The position numbers were made by a program, and so were the translations under genes. The notes beneath the pieces were generated by a model. The model ran no database searches and was not told where the DNA came from. It saw nothing but the letters and a program-made list of their open reading frames with translations. DNA of 64,000 bases from CALLPQ01 sp964392325 (GTDB taxonomy: Bacteria > Pseudomonadota > Alphaproteobacteria > Caulobacterales > Parvularculaceae): NCBI GenBank assembly GCA_964392325.1, contig CAYMPJ010000006.1, forward strand, positions 89,695-153,694. Direction: 5' to 3'. Every line of letters begins with the position of its first letter. Position 1 is the stretch's first letter. Positions 35,118 through 43,070 of the stretch are shown here, piece by piece.

Positions 35118-35702
35118 ATGTTAAAAAAACTAATCTTAGGTGTTGCTTCTTCCTTTATGGTTATGGGAACAGCTAGCGCCGCAACTCTATTCAGCAGTGG
35201 TACAGATGATGCCGGTGCTGTGCCTCTTAACCAGCCTGCATCTTTTAGCACTATTTTCGGTAGCGTTGGCGGTACTGATGTTAACACAGTTAACAATACA
35301 ACAGGTACACGTATTTTCACTAGCGCTGTTGGTGCAGCTGATTTTCTAACTATCCAGGTTAATTCGTTTCTAGCTGGTTCAACGAATGACTTTATCGCAC
35401 TTGGTAATGCTGATAATGGCTTCTTTACTCCTACTGGCCTTAACATTGTCCAGTCTGGTATCGGCACAGGACCAACCACAATCACAATCGGTGCTGCAGC
35501 ACTTAATGCTGCTATCGCCAACGGTGGTGGTGCATTTTTCGATGTTGTCGTTAGTGACGACACCAATGTTGACTTCTTCGAGCTTGTAACTGCTGGCGGC
35601 GGCGGTGGTGTTCCACCGGTACCAGTTCCAGCTGCATTGCCTTTGATGGCTTCTGCATTGATTGGCGGTGTAATTGCACGTCGTCGTCGTAACAAAGCTT
35701 AA
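35118..35702 (+). CDS. VPLPA-CTERM sorting domain-containing protein
   Basis: 194 residues with GGAG before the ATG. Residues 1-21 are a signal peptide (ending GTASA). The body is Thr-, Asn-, Gly- and Ala-rich with beta character and no cysteine. The C-terminus, after a Gly run, is a textbook exosortase-recognition tail: a VPPVPVPAALPL motif (about 166-177), a hydrophobic helix MASALIGGVIA, and the basic cluster RRRR near the end. Proteins with this tail are cut and anchored or released by a dedicated exosortase, usually as extracellular or biofilm components. No exosortase gene is in the window. A terminator follows. Confidence 0.88.
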   Translation: MLKKLILGVASSFMVMGTASAATLFSSGTDDAGAVPLNQPASFSTIFGSVGGTDVNTVNNTTGTRIFTSAVGAADFLTIQVNSFLAGSTNDFIALGNADNGFFTPTGLNIVQSGIGTGPTTITIGAAALNAAIANGGGAFFDVVVSDDTNVDFFELVTAGGGGGVPPVPVPAALPLMASALIGGVIARRRRNKA

Positions 35703-35728
35703 GCTTACAAATATCTTTTTGATATTGA

Positions 35729-35757
35729 GAACGGCCTCCCTTGGGGGCCGTTTTTTT
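35729..35757 (+). terminator. Intrinsic terminator after the VPLPA-CTERM gene
   Basis: AACGGCCTCCC and GGGGGCCGT form a G+C-rich stem directly followed by seven or more T, 27 bases after the stop codon. Confidence 0.9.
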
Positions 35758-36051
35758 ATGGGTGATATGATGATTGTACGCAATCCTGCCCCCGCTCACC
35801 CAGAGACAATCTCTTTCGATTGCTCTACCTTTACAATTTTTTCCTGGAATTCAGATAGATTAAAAAAGCTCTAATCAAAAACATGAATAAGGATATTTGT
35901 TGCTTGGCCTCACGGAGCACCGTTCAAAGATAAGCGCCGATACCCATAATGGGAATATACTGTCGCACTTATCTATTGCTCTGGTATCGTATTCACCTAA
36001 CCAAGGCGCGATCTAAAAAGCTCAATCTTCTTATTGATAACGCAGCGTTGA
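35758..36051. other. Intergenic region without recognised genes
   Basis: About 290 bases between the VPLPA-CTERM terminator and the end of the convergent DAHP synthase gene. I see no coding frame with a ribosome binding site, no RNA gene and no repeat. Confidence 0.5.
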
Positions 36052-37404
36052 TTATTGATCCGCATCACGTTGGGTCTTTAGCTTATCTGCAAGAATAAAA
36101 GCAAGCTCCAAAGACTGACCCGCATTCAGACGAGGGTCGCAGTGAGTATGATAGCGCAATGAGAGATCTGTCTCGGAAATCTCGCGAGATCCGCCAAGGC
36201 ATTCGGTCACGTTCTGACCTGTCATCTCGAAATGCACCCCGCCCGGATAAGCGCCTTCACTTCGACAAACATCAAAAAAGGCTCCTACTTCCGTAGAAAT
36301 AGAATCAAAATGGCGGGTCTTATAGCCATTTTCAGCCTTAACCGTATTGCCATGCATCGGATCACAAGACCAGACAACTTTACGCCCTGCTTCCTGAATT
36401 TTGCGCACCAATGGCGGTAAACCTGACTCAACCTTGCCAGCACCAAAACGTGCGATCAGCACAATCCGTCCTGCGCTATTTTGCGGGTTTAGGATATCAA
36501 GCAATTTCATGAGATCATCCGGGTCCAGCGTGGGGCCACACTTAATGCCAATTGGATTCTCGATCCCGCTACAAAACTCAACATGCGCGCCATCGGGCTG
36601 GCGTGTGCGATCACCTATCCAGACCATATGGGAAGATGTATCGTAAAATTTTTCAGAAGTAGAATCCACGCGCGTCATAGCTTGCTCATATCCAAGCAAA
36701 AGAGCCTCATGGCTTGTATAAAAATCCACCTGATTCATCGCCGGTGTTTTGTCAACGCCGCACGCTTGCATAAACTTAAGGCTTTCAGAAATCCGGTCTG
36801 CCAATAAACAATAGCGCTCCCTATGAGGGTTATCCGCTACAAATTCGAGATTCCAGCGATGCACATTCTCCAAAGAAGCATAGCCCCCACCAGCAAAAGC
36901 GCGAATAAGGTTCAAGGTTGATGCAGACTGCCCATAGGCCTTAATAAGGCGGTGCGGATCAGGCTCGCGTGCTTCTTGGGTAAATTCCATGCCATTAATA
37001 TTATCCCCGCGATAACTAGGCAGAGTAACCCCGTCAATCGTTTCGGTCGGTGCTGAGCGTGGCTTTGCAAATTGACCCGCAATTCGCCCCACTTTGACCA
37101 CGGGCATTGCCGCGCCGAATGTCAGCGCAACCGACATTTGCAAGAGTACGCGAAATGTGTCGCGAATATTATTTGGGTTGAACTCTTTAAAGCTCTCTGC
37201 ACAATCTCCGCCCTGAAGCAGGAATGCCCGTCCTTCTGCCACTTCCGCTAGAGATTCGCGCAAAGTTCGTACTTCCCCCGCAAAGACCAATGGCGGATAG
37301 CTCGCGAGCTCTCCTTCGACGGATTTAAGTGCGTCACGGTCCGAATAATCTTCCGGAATATGTTTGGCTGGTTTTGAACGCCAGCTATCAGGGGCCCATG
37401 ACAT
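36052..37404 (-). CDS. Class II 3-deoxy-7-phosphoheptulonate synthase
   Basis: 450 residues, the length of class II (plant-like) DAHP synthases, unlike the about 350 of the E. coli type I enzymes. It condenses PEP and erythrose-4-phosphate as the first step of the shikimate pathway. Conserved blocks: LLQGGDCAESF (with the metal-binding Cys), VVKVGRIAGQFAKPRSAP, SHMVWIGDRTRQPDGAHVEF, GIKCGPTLDP, VWSCDPMHGNT and GVHFEMTGQNVTECLGG. The start at 37404 gives the usual MSWAPDSWR N-terminus. It stands alone, with no other aromatic biosynthesis gene nearby. Confidence 0.95.
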   Translation of the reverse strand: MSWAPDSWRSKPAKHIPEDYSDRDALKSVEGELASYPPLVFAGEVRTLRESLAEVAEGRAFLLQGGDCAESFKEFNPNNIRDTFRVLLQMSVALTFGAAMPVVKVGRIAGQFAKPRSAPTETIDGVTLPSYRGDNINGMEFTQEAREPDPHRLIKAYGQSASTLNLIRAFAGGGYASLENVHRWNLEFVADNPHRERYCLLADRISESLKFMQACGVDKTPAMNQVDFYTSHEALLLGYEQAMTRVDSTSEKFYDTSSHMVWIGDRTRQPDGAHVEFCSGIENPIGIKCGPTLDPDDLMKLLDILNPQNSAGRIVLIARFGAGKVESGLPPLVRKIQEAGRKVVWSCDPMHGNTVKAENGYKTRHFDSISTEVGAFFDVCRSEGAYPGGVHFEMTGQNVTECLGGSREISETDLSLRYHTHCDPRLNAGQSLELAFILADKLKTQRDADQ

Positions 37405-37623
37405 AGATTCTCTCCAACTTTTGACCTTCTTATGATCACCTTATGATCTGTGAGCAATATTCGTGCTTAGCCAAGCGTGACTGCATACACCCAGCACGGT
37501 TTTTGTGCAATGCGGGAAATAAGCAAGTTTAACGGCCCTAAAGCTCATATTATTGTGACTTTTGCATCTCATAATAAACTGGTAAACGCGGCATTGAAAT
37601 ATCTACAGGAGATAAGAACGATA

Positions 37624-38592
37624 ATGGACAATTTTTCCAAAAGAGACCACTTTGCCCGGTCACCCATGCAGCGAACCGAAAGACCAAATTCACAGCGCAA
37701 ATTTCTTGCAGCTGTCTTATTGGCAAGTTCACACTTTTTATTATCTTTTTCTCCCTCCGCTATAGCCCAAGGGCGTTTTGATAAAGTCGAGATTACCGCG
37801 CAGGAAGTTGTCTCCGGCATCTATATGCTACAAGGTGCGGGCGGCAATATCGGCGTCTCGACTGGTAAAAACGGTACCTTTATTATCGACGATCAATTTG
37901 CTCCTCTATCAGCTAAAATTTTAGCCGCTACTGAAACGATCACTGACAAGCCCCCAAGTTTTGTGCTCAACACCCACTGGCATGGCGACCACTCAGGGGG
38001 TAATGAAAATTTCAGTCAAGCAGGCGCCACTATTGTAGCCCACGATAATGTCCGTAAACGCCTTATTTCCGGACGCGATGGCGACGAGGATTATGAATCA
38101 GCTGTCCCTGCTGCTCTGCCGGTAATCACGTTTTCAGAGCAGATAACGTTTCACTGGAATGACCATGATATTTTCATCTATCATCCAGATCCCGCGCACA
38201 CCGATGGCGATTCAATCGTGTTTTTTAAAGACATAAATGTAGTGCATACAGGCGATGTCTTTTTTCAAGGTAACTATCCCTTTATCGATGTGGCTAGCGG
38301 CGGGAGCCTCGATGGATATATAAAGGCCTATAATGAAATGCTTGAAAAAATTGATGATGACACAAAAATCATCCCCGGTCATGGCAGGCTGTCATCAAAA
38401 ACAGATATCGTCGCAACCCGCGATATGCTGTTGCAAGTAAAAGAGAAAATCCAAAAAGCCATTGATAGAGGACTTAGCGAAGACGAGACAGTCAAGAAAA
38501 ACCCGCTAAAGAAACTCTCGAAAACATGGGGTAACGGCTTTATCAACAATGAGCGCATGACACGCTTGGCTTATCAAGCCCTAACAAAATAA
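37624..38592 (+). CDS. Exported metallo-beta-lactamase-fold hydrolase
   Basis: 322 residues from the ATG at 37624, chosen because CAGGAG lies upstream and the product then has a basic region followed by a signal segment (LAAVLLASSHFLLSFSPSAIAQ). A longer frame from 37477 is unlikely. The zinc motifs of the superfamily are present: THWHGDHSGG near residue 118, HTDGDS, VHTGDVFF and PGHGRLS. It is of the type that binds two metal ions and hydrolyses esters, lactams or thioesters in the periplasm. The substrate is unknown; beta-lactam hydrolysis cannot be claimed from sequence. Confidence 0.85.
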   Translation: MDNFSKRDHFARSPMQRTERPNSQRKFLAAVLLASSHFLLSFSPSAIAQGRFDKVEITAQEVVSGIYMLQGAGGNIGVSTGKNGTFIIDDQFAPLSAKILAATETITDKPPSFVLNTHWHGDHSGGNENFSQAGATIVAHDNVRKRLISGRDGDEDYESAVPAALPVITFSEQITFHWNDHDIFIYHPDPAHTDGDSIVFFKDINVVHTGDVFFQGNYPFIDVASGGSLDGYIKAYNEMLEKIDDDTKIIPGHGRLSSKTDIVATRDMLLQVKEKIQKAIDRGLSEDETVKKNPLKKLSKTWGNGFINNERMTRLAYQALTK

Positions 38593-38650
38593 TCCGCTAC
38601 AGTTTTGTATCCATAAAGTATGGGCAGAACTCTTAGTGCCAATTTTTGAA

Positions 38651-38691
38651 AACAGGCTTTGAGGATAATTTCTCAAAGCCTGTTTTTTTGT
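38651..38691 (+). terminator. Bidirectional intrinsic terminator
   Basis: AACAGGCTTTGAG (38651-38663) and CTCAAAGCCTGTT (38672-38684) form a perfect 13-bp stem with an 8-base loop and a T-run after it. It serves the MBL-fold gene; on the other strand the arm overlaps the rsmB stop codon at 38673. Confidence 0.92.
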
Positions 38692-39995
38692 AATGCACTG
38701 ATATAAAATCCATCACTGTTACTTCGCATTGGAGAAAGTCGCAAAGCCTCATCACATGTTACCCAAGGGGTTAAACCTTCTCGCCCCTCCTGTGTGAGAT
38801 GCCCGGTTTGTTCGACTAGATCTAAAACAGGTTGATATTTAAAGTCAGAATTATTGGTCAGAAACTGAGATAAGCGATCTTCATTCTCTTCGTAAAATAC
38901 AGAACAGGTAACATAAATTAGCAAACCACCCGGTTTGACAAACAGACTTGCATTTTTCAAAACTTGGTCTTGCTCGCGCATGCGTGTTTCGAGCTGTCTC
39001 TCGCTAAGACGCCATTTGGTATCCGGGTGACGCCGCCATGTCCCAGAACCGCTACACGGCGCATCCACAAACACGACATCCATCAGCCCTTTTTGACCTT
39101 TTAAAGTGTCTTCACTCGCCTCTCCGCGGCTGGCCGGGCTAACAATTTGCAAATTTCGCAAACCAGCTCTTTTGGCTCTTGCATAAAGCGGCTTTAAACG
39201 CCGCGCATCGATATCATAAGCATAAAGCTGACCGGTATTTTCCATTAAAGCAGCTAAAGCAAGCGTTTTTCCTCCTGCCCCCGCGCAAAAATCCAACACT
39301 TGCTTTCCTTTGATATCACCAGCCGCAAGGGTTGCGATCTGACTGCCTATATCCTGCACCTCAACCCAGCCTTTGTTGAACGCTGGAATAATCGTAACCG
39401 AAGGTGCACGTTTAGAAGGGTCTGGCGCTTGAATACGCGCTGCATTATCTAGCCAGGAATGCGCGCGCCCTTTTACAGACTTGAGGGCGGCAAACGCTTT
39501 GGCAGGTTGCGTCTGTAAGCTATTGATGCGCAAATCTATATCCGCACGCTGACAAAATGCCCCGCTCTCATCTTCATAAGACTTACCAAAAGCCCGTTTT
39601 ATCATCGGCACAACCCACTCTGGAACATCCAGAATCGATTGCATTTCAAGATCGTTTTTTCCAGAGAGGCTTGCCCGCTCCTCCTCGCTCAAGGCACCCG
39701 GTCCGTGGGGCTCCTCGGCGCATATTTCCTCAAGCTCTTCGGGGGGCATTTCCCAGAACAACGCCAACGCCGCCAAAACTGCCGCGCGCGGCTCATCTGT
39801 TTTCATCCACCTTGCAAGAGAGTGACGACGGCGCAAAACATCCAGACAAAGGCCCGATATCCAGGCCCTATCCTTTGCTCCTGCATACCTGTTTTGACGC
39901 CCCCAATCGGCGATTGCGGTTTTTATCGGAATTTTACGCGCTTCAAAATCTTTCACAATCTCTATCGCTGCGCTAACACGTCCGCTAAGTTGCAT
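38673..39995 (-). CDS. rsmB: 16S rRNA (cytosine-C5) methyltransferase of the RsmB family
   Basis: 440 residues. An N-terminal NusB-like helical domain (about 1-140) is followed by a SAM-dependent domain with motif I VLDFCAGAGGKTLALAAL, motif IV DAPCSGSGTWRRHPDTKW near residue 313 and the catalytic cysteine in YVTCSVFYEENED near 365. RsmB methylates C967 of 16S rRNA. The combination of NusB-like N-terminus and RsmB motifs separates it from RsmF. Its last codons overlap the terminator shared with the convergent MBL gene. Confidence 0.92.
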   Translation of the reverse strand: MQLSGRVSAAIEIVKDFEARKIPIKTAIADWGRQNRYAGAKDRAWISGLCLDVLRRRHSLARWMKTDEPRAAVLAALALFWEMPPEELEEICAEEPHGPGALSEEERASLSGKNDLEMQSILDVPEWVVPMIKRAFGKSYEDESGAFCQRADIDLRINSLQTQPAKAFAALKSVKGRAHSWLDNAARIQAPDPSKRAPSVTIIPAFNKGWVEVQDIGSQIATLAAGDIKGKQVLDFCAGAGGKTLALAALMENTGQLYAYDIDARRLKPLYARAKRAGLRNLQIVSPASRGEASEDTLKGQKGLMDVVFVDAPCSGSGTWRRHPDTKWRLSERQLETRMREQDQVLKNASLFVKPGGLLIYVTCSVFYEENEDRLSQFLTNNSDFKYQPVLDLVEQTGHLTQEGREGLTPWVTCDEALRLSPMRSNSDGFYISALQKNRL

Positions 39996-40328
39996 GGGGT
40001 TTCCAATTCAAATTTATTCTGGCCTGCACCGATTAGTGATACCGATAAAATCGCCATCATAAAGTCCATAATAGGAAACCAACATTCCCAATCTGAAACA
40101 TCCATAGACTTAACGTCATGAATTTGAAACACAAAGATTATCAAGAGCATCATTTTTCGCGTCTGATATTGCGCTTAATCTTATGTTGAGCGCTAAAATA
40201 GCTTTAAATTTTATTTTTTCCGCCTCGCACCAATAAACTGGTACCACTCTTGCTAGGTTAACAAAGCGTTAACACAGTTAGATATTTTGGATACATATTT
40301 TAAAACGATATTTTTGGAGGCCCATACC
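39996..40328. other. Intergenic region upstream of rsmB and the small secreted protein
   Basis: 333 bases. A minus-strand frame at 39962-40153 overlaps the start of rsmB and is probably not coding. The region contains the CtrA-like site at 40258-40273 and, at 40317-40321, the GGAGG ribosome binding site of the secreted protein. Confidence 0.5.
40258..40273 (+). promoter_or_regulatory. CtrA-like binding site
   Basis: TTAA (40258-40261), seven bases, then TTAAC (40269-40273) exactly matches the TTAA-N7-TTAAC consensus of the alphaproteobacterial cell-cycle regulator CtrA. It lies 56 bases before the ATG of the small secreted protein, a position fitting direct control of that promoter. Confidence 0.6.
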
Positions 40329-40847
40329 ATGAAAACCATATTTGCTATTGCACTTGCATCTACGTTCGCACTTAGTGCAAATGCCTCAACGAGCACTCAC
40401 AAAACAAGCGTAAACAAGACCGGACCAGAACCGACAGTCGCAGGCCGGCCAATTAATCAGATTCCTACCAAGCCAGCCGCGCGTAAAACTTATGGCGCGA
40501 GTAAAAATCTGAATACGACCAGCGCAACCTCAAACACGACAAGCAATAGCGGAACTTCCCGGACTGGGAATATTTCGAATTCATCAAGTTCCACGACAAC
40601 ACCGTCGCCAAGAACGAACATCTATACAGCTCAACCCGTTTTCGGGGACCAAAAACCTTATTCTTATAATGATCGACGCGTGAATACGATTATTGAAAAA
40701 GGCCTGGTACGTGAGCTTATCGTACAATGCTCAAAAGAAATGGAAGGCATTATGGTTCATGATCATATCAGTAACGTTTATTGCGACTCAAAGAATGAGT
40801 GTCATAAGTCTCTGTCTCGGGCAATTGACCGTACTTGCGCCAAGTAA
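40329..40847 (+). CDS. Small exported protein with Ser/Thr-rich linker and C-terminal Cys motif
   Basis: 172 residues from the ATG at 40329, preceded by a good GGAGG ribosome binding site; an upstream start at 40287 would precede the ribosome binding site. Residues 1-20 are a signal peptide. Residues about 50-100 form a Ser/Thr/Asn-rich linker. The C-terminal 60 residues carry four cysteines (VQCSKEME, VYCDSKNECHKSL, DRTCAK), so a small disulphide-bonded domain is likely. No family recognised. The CtrA-like site upstream suggests cell-cycle control. Confidence 0.72.
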   Translation: MKTIFAIALASTFALSANASTSTHKTSVNKTGPEPTVAGRPINQIPTKPAARKTYGASKNLNTTSATSNTTSNSGTSRTGNISNSSSSTTTPSPRTNIYTAQPVFGDQKPYSYNDRRVNTIIEKGLVRELIVQCSKEMEGIMVHDHISNVYCDSKNECHKSLSRAIDRTCAK

Positions 40848-40995
40848 AACGATAAACCCTACCCTATTGCAACGCGCGATCTACTTAAGATAAAAATCGC
40901 TCATAAAGATAATGAAATGAGTTGCCCGGTGAATAATATCTCTCCCCCCATTCACAGAGGCAAAATCTTAAGGACATAGGCGCCAATGCAAAGCG

Positions 40996-41021
40996 GGCGT
41001 GATCAGCATACTGGTCACGCC
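40996..41021 (-). terminator. Candidate terminator of the carbamoyltransferase gene
   Basis: GGCGTGATCAG and CTGGTCACGCC form an 11-bp stem with one G-T pair and a 4-base loop, 8 bases after the stop codon. The following T-run is poor, so termination is tentative. Confidence 0.45.
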
Positions 41022-41028
41022 TGTTCCT

Positions 41029-42024
41029 TTAACCAATCAAGCTTTTCATAATCGCCTTTTGCACATGCAACCGGTTTTCCGCCTCATCATAAGCGATACA
41101 AGAGGGGCTATCGAAGACGGCGTCAGTCATTTTTACATTACGGCGCATAGGGAGGCAGTGGGAGACCAACGCATTATTGGTTTTTGTCATTTTTTCTTCA
41201 TCAACGATAAAATGTTTATATTGATCCCGGATTGGCTTTTCCGGTTCCCAATTTCCAAAATAGGGCAGCGCGCCCCAGCTTTTTGCGTACACCACTTCCG
41301 CCCCTTCATACGCTTCATTGATATCATGACTAATCGTAAGGGCATGACCATGTACCCCAGCATCAGCACTTGCCTGTTCAATATAGCGATCATCAAGAAT
41401 ATAGTCACTCGTCGGACAGAGAAGTGTTGGTTTCATTCCAAATTTAGCGGCAATCATCAAAGCCGAATTGGCGACAGCTGTGTTGAGTGGCTTTGGATGA
41501 TAGGTCCATGTTAAGACAAATTTTTTGCCATCCAGAGATCCAAGCTTTTCTTGCAGAGCCATGATATGCGCCATCTCCTGACATGGGTGGGTAATGGTCT
41601 CCATATTAATCACGGGAACATCTGCATATTTGGCAAAGGCATTGAGAATTTTGTCCTTGCGATCCTCCTGCCAATCAACAAATTTTGGAAAGGCACGAAT
41701 TCCTATCATATCGCAATAGCGAGACAATACTTTCGCAGCCTCTTTGACATGCTCCTCTGCATCTCCATCCATCACTAAACCATCTTCAAACTCCAAGGGC
41801 CACATACCTCCGGACGGGGAGAGTACAACCGCATGCCCACCAAGCTCGCGTGCCCCCACATCAAACGAGGTCCGTGTACGTAAAGAATTATTCAGGAATA
41901 AAAGCGCGATGGTTTTCCCCTTTAGCGCATCGCCAAATCGCGATGTCTTCATCGCTCTCGCATCATCAATCATGGCTTGTAGATCGGCGCGGGACCAGTC
42001 AGCAGTATTTAAAAAATGTTTCAT
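41029..42024 (-). CDS. argF': N-acetylornithine carbamoyltransferase
   Basis: 331 residues from the ATG at 42024 (GGA eight bases upstream; starting here gives MKHFLNTADWSR as in homologues; an upstream start at 42123 is not needed). Carbamoyl-phosphate motif SLRTRTSFD, HPCQE, then KFVLTWTYHPKPLNTAVANSA split over two blocks, KSWGALPYFGNWEPEKPIRDQ, SHCLPMRRN and ENRLHVQKAIM: these match the acetylornithine-specific enzymes known from Xanthomonas rather than ordinary OTCase. The residue that separates acetyl from succinyl specificity sits in the DGDAEEH segment and is Glu, as in the acetyl type. The product would be N-acetylcitrulline. Confidence 0.88.
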   Translation of the reverse strand: MKHFLNTADWSRADLQAMIDDARAMKTSRFGDALKGKTIALLFLNNSLRTRTSFDVGARELGGHAVVLSPSGGMWPLEFEDGLVMDGDAEEHVKEAAKVLSRYCDMIGIRAFPKFVDWQEDRKDKILNAFAKYADVPVINMETITHPCQEMAHIMALQEKLGSLDGKKFVLTWTYHPKPLNTAVANSALMIAAKFGMKPTLLCPTSDYILDDRYIEQASADAGVHGHALTISHDINEAYEGAEVVYAKSWGALPYFGNWEPEKPIRDQYKHFIVDEEKMTKTNNALVSHCLPMRRNVKMTDAVFDSPSCIAYDEAENRLHVQKAIMKSLIG

Positions 42025-42184
42025 CTCATCGTCCAAAATAAAAGCGAGTTCATTGCATCGGCTAGCGCAGCTAAATAATATGCGAGAAATTGCATTGCTG
42101 CTATAAACACAAGCGGCTTTCATACAAAGGTCGTCACTTGACTACAAGAGCCCATAATTAACCCCTAGCCCCATCAAGGCCCTT

Positions 42185-42736
42185 ATGTCCCGTTCGTGTT
42201 TTACCCATAGGCTCGCGCAGCCCGACGATATTCCTGCGATCAAGGCATTGATGCAGGCGGCCATAGAAATCAACATGCGCGGCTTCCTAAACGAGGCCGA
42301 GATCAAATCAGCCTCCGAGACGATGGGCGTGGACAATAGCTTGATAGAAGACCAGACCTATTTCCTGATCGAAACAGTTGAACGGGCTCAAACCGTATTG
42401 GTGGGCTGCGGGGGCTGGGGTAAACGGCGCACCCTTTACGGCGGAAATGCAACAAAGGGGCGTGATGATACGCTCTCCAACCCGAGAACCGAACCAGCCC
42501 GAATTCGAGCCATGTACACGCACCCCGACTGGACCCGGCAAGGAATTGGCAAATATCTCATCGCATTAGGGGAAAATGAGGCAAGACTTGCTGGTTTTCA
42601 TACCATTGAACTGGGCTCCACTGTGCCCGGGGAACCCCTCTATAAGGCCATGGGTTACGTGGAAATTGGTCGCCAGCAGCATCTGGGGAAAAATGGTGAA
42701 GCGAATGTAATCATCCATATGCGCAAGGCACTCTAG
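42185..42736 (+). CDS. GNAT family N-acetyltransferase
   Basis: 183 residues with the GNAT fold: N-terminal LAQPDDIPAIKALMQAA, the acetyl-CoA-binding loop THPDWTRQGIGKYLI near residues 110-125, and a C-terminal FHTIELGSTVPGEPLYKAMGYVEIG. It would transfer an acetyl group from acetyl-CoA to an amine. It is divergent from the acetylornithine carbamoyltransferase gene, and one could guess a role in acetylated arginine intermediates, but the family is too broad to support that. Substrate unknown. Confidence 0.85.
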   Translation: MSRSCFTHRLAQPDDIPAIKALMQAAIEINMRGFLNEAEIKSASETMGVDNSLIEDQTYFLIETVERAQTVLVGCGGWGKRRTLYGGNATKGRDDTLSNPRTEPARIRAMYTHPDWTRQGIGKYLIALGENEARLAGFHTIELGSTVPGEPLYKAMGYVEIGRQQHLGKNGEANVIIHMRKAL

Positions 42737-42874
42737 CCAAGCGTGGCCGTTTACGGGGCATTTCTGGCCCTAACACTAGGGATTAGAGGTTGCCGGACCC
42801 AATTTTCATGCAAAACGAATCAACACGAAGAAAACGCTCCCACAGCAAGAAAAGTTTCCAAAAGGTAAACAAGC

Positions 42875-43015
42875 ATGATAAAGAATATGGGAGGTTTCCT
42901 GATTTTCATCCTTCGCCCCATCACAGCAGTGCTAATTGCTGGGCGTGAAAGTGACTCAAATCCGGAAAATCTCAAAGATTCCGGGCCCTTAACTGAGCCC
43001 AACAGGCATGAATAA
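42875..43015 (+). CDS. Candidate small membrane protein
   Basis: 46 residues. An AAAAGGT sequence lies about 8 bases before the ATG. The N-terminal half is hydrophobic (MGGFLIFILRPITAVLIAG) and the C-terminal half polar and acidic (RESDSNPENLKD). The frame lies alone between the GNAT gene and the sensor kinase gene and ends 55 bases before the latter. No homologue recalled; coding status is uncertain. Confidence 0.35.
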   Translation: MIKNMGGFLIFILRPITAVLIAGRESDSNPENLKDSGPLTEPNRHE

Positions 43016-43070
43016 AAGACAATATTGAAGCTTGAGCGTTGTGCACAACATCCTGGCTAGCGGTAGAAGT

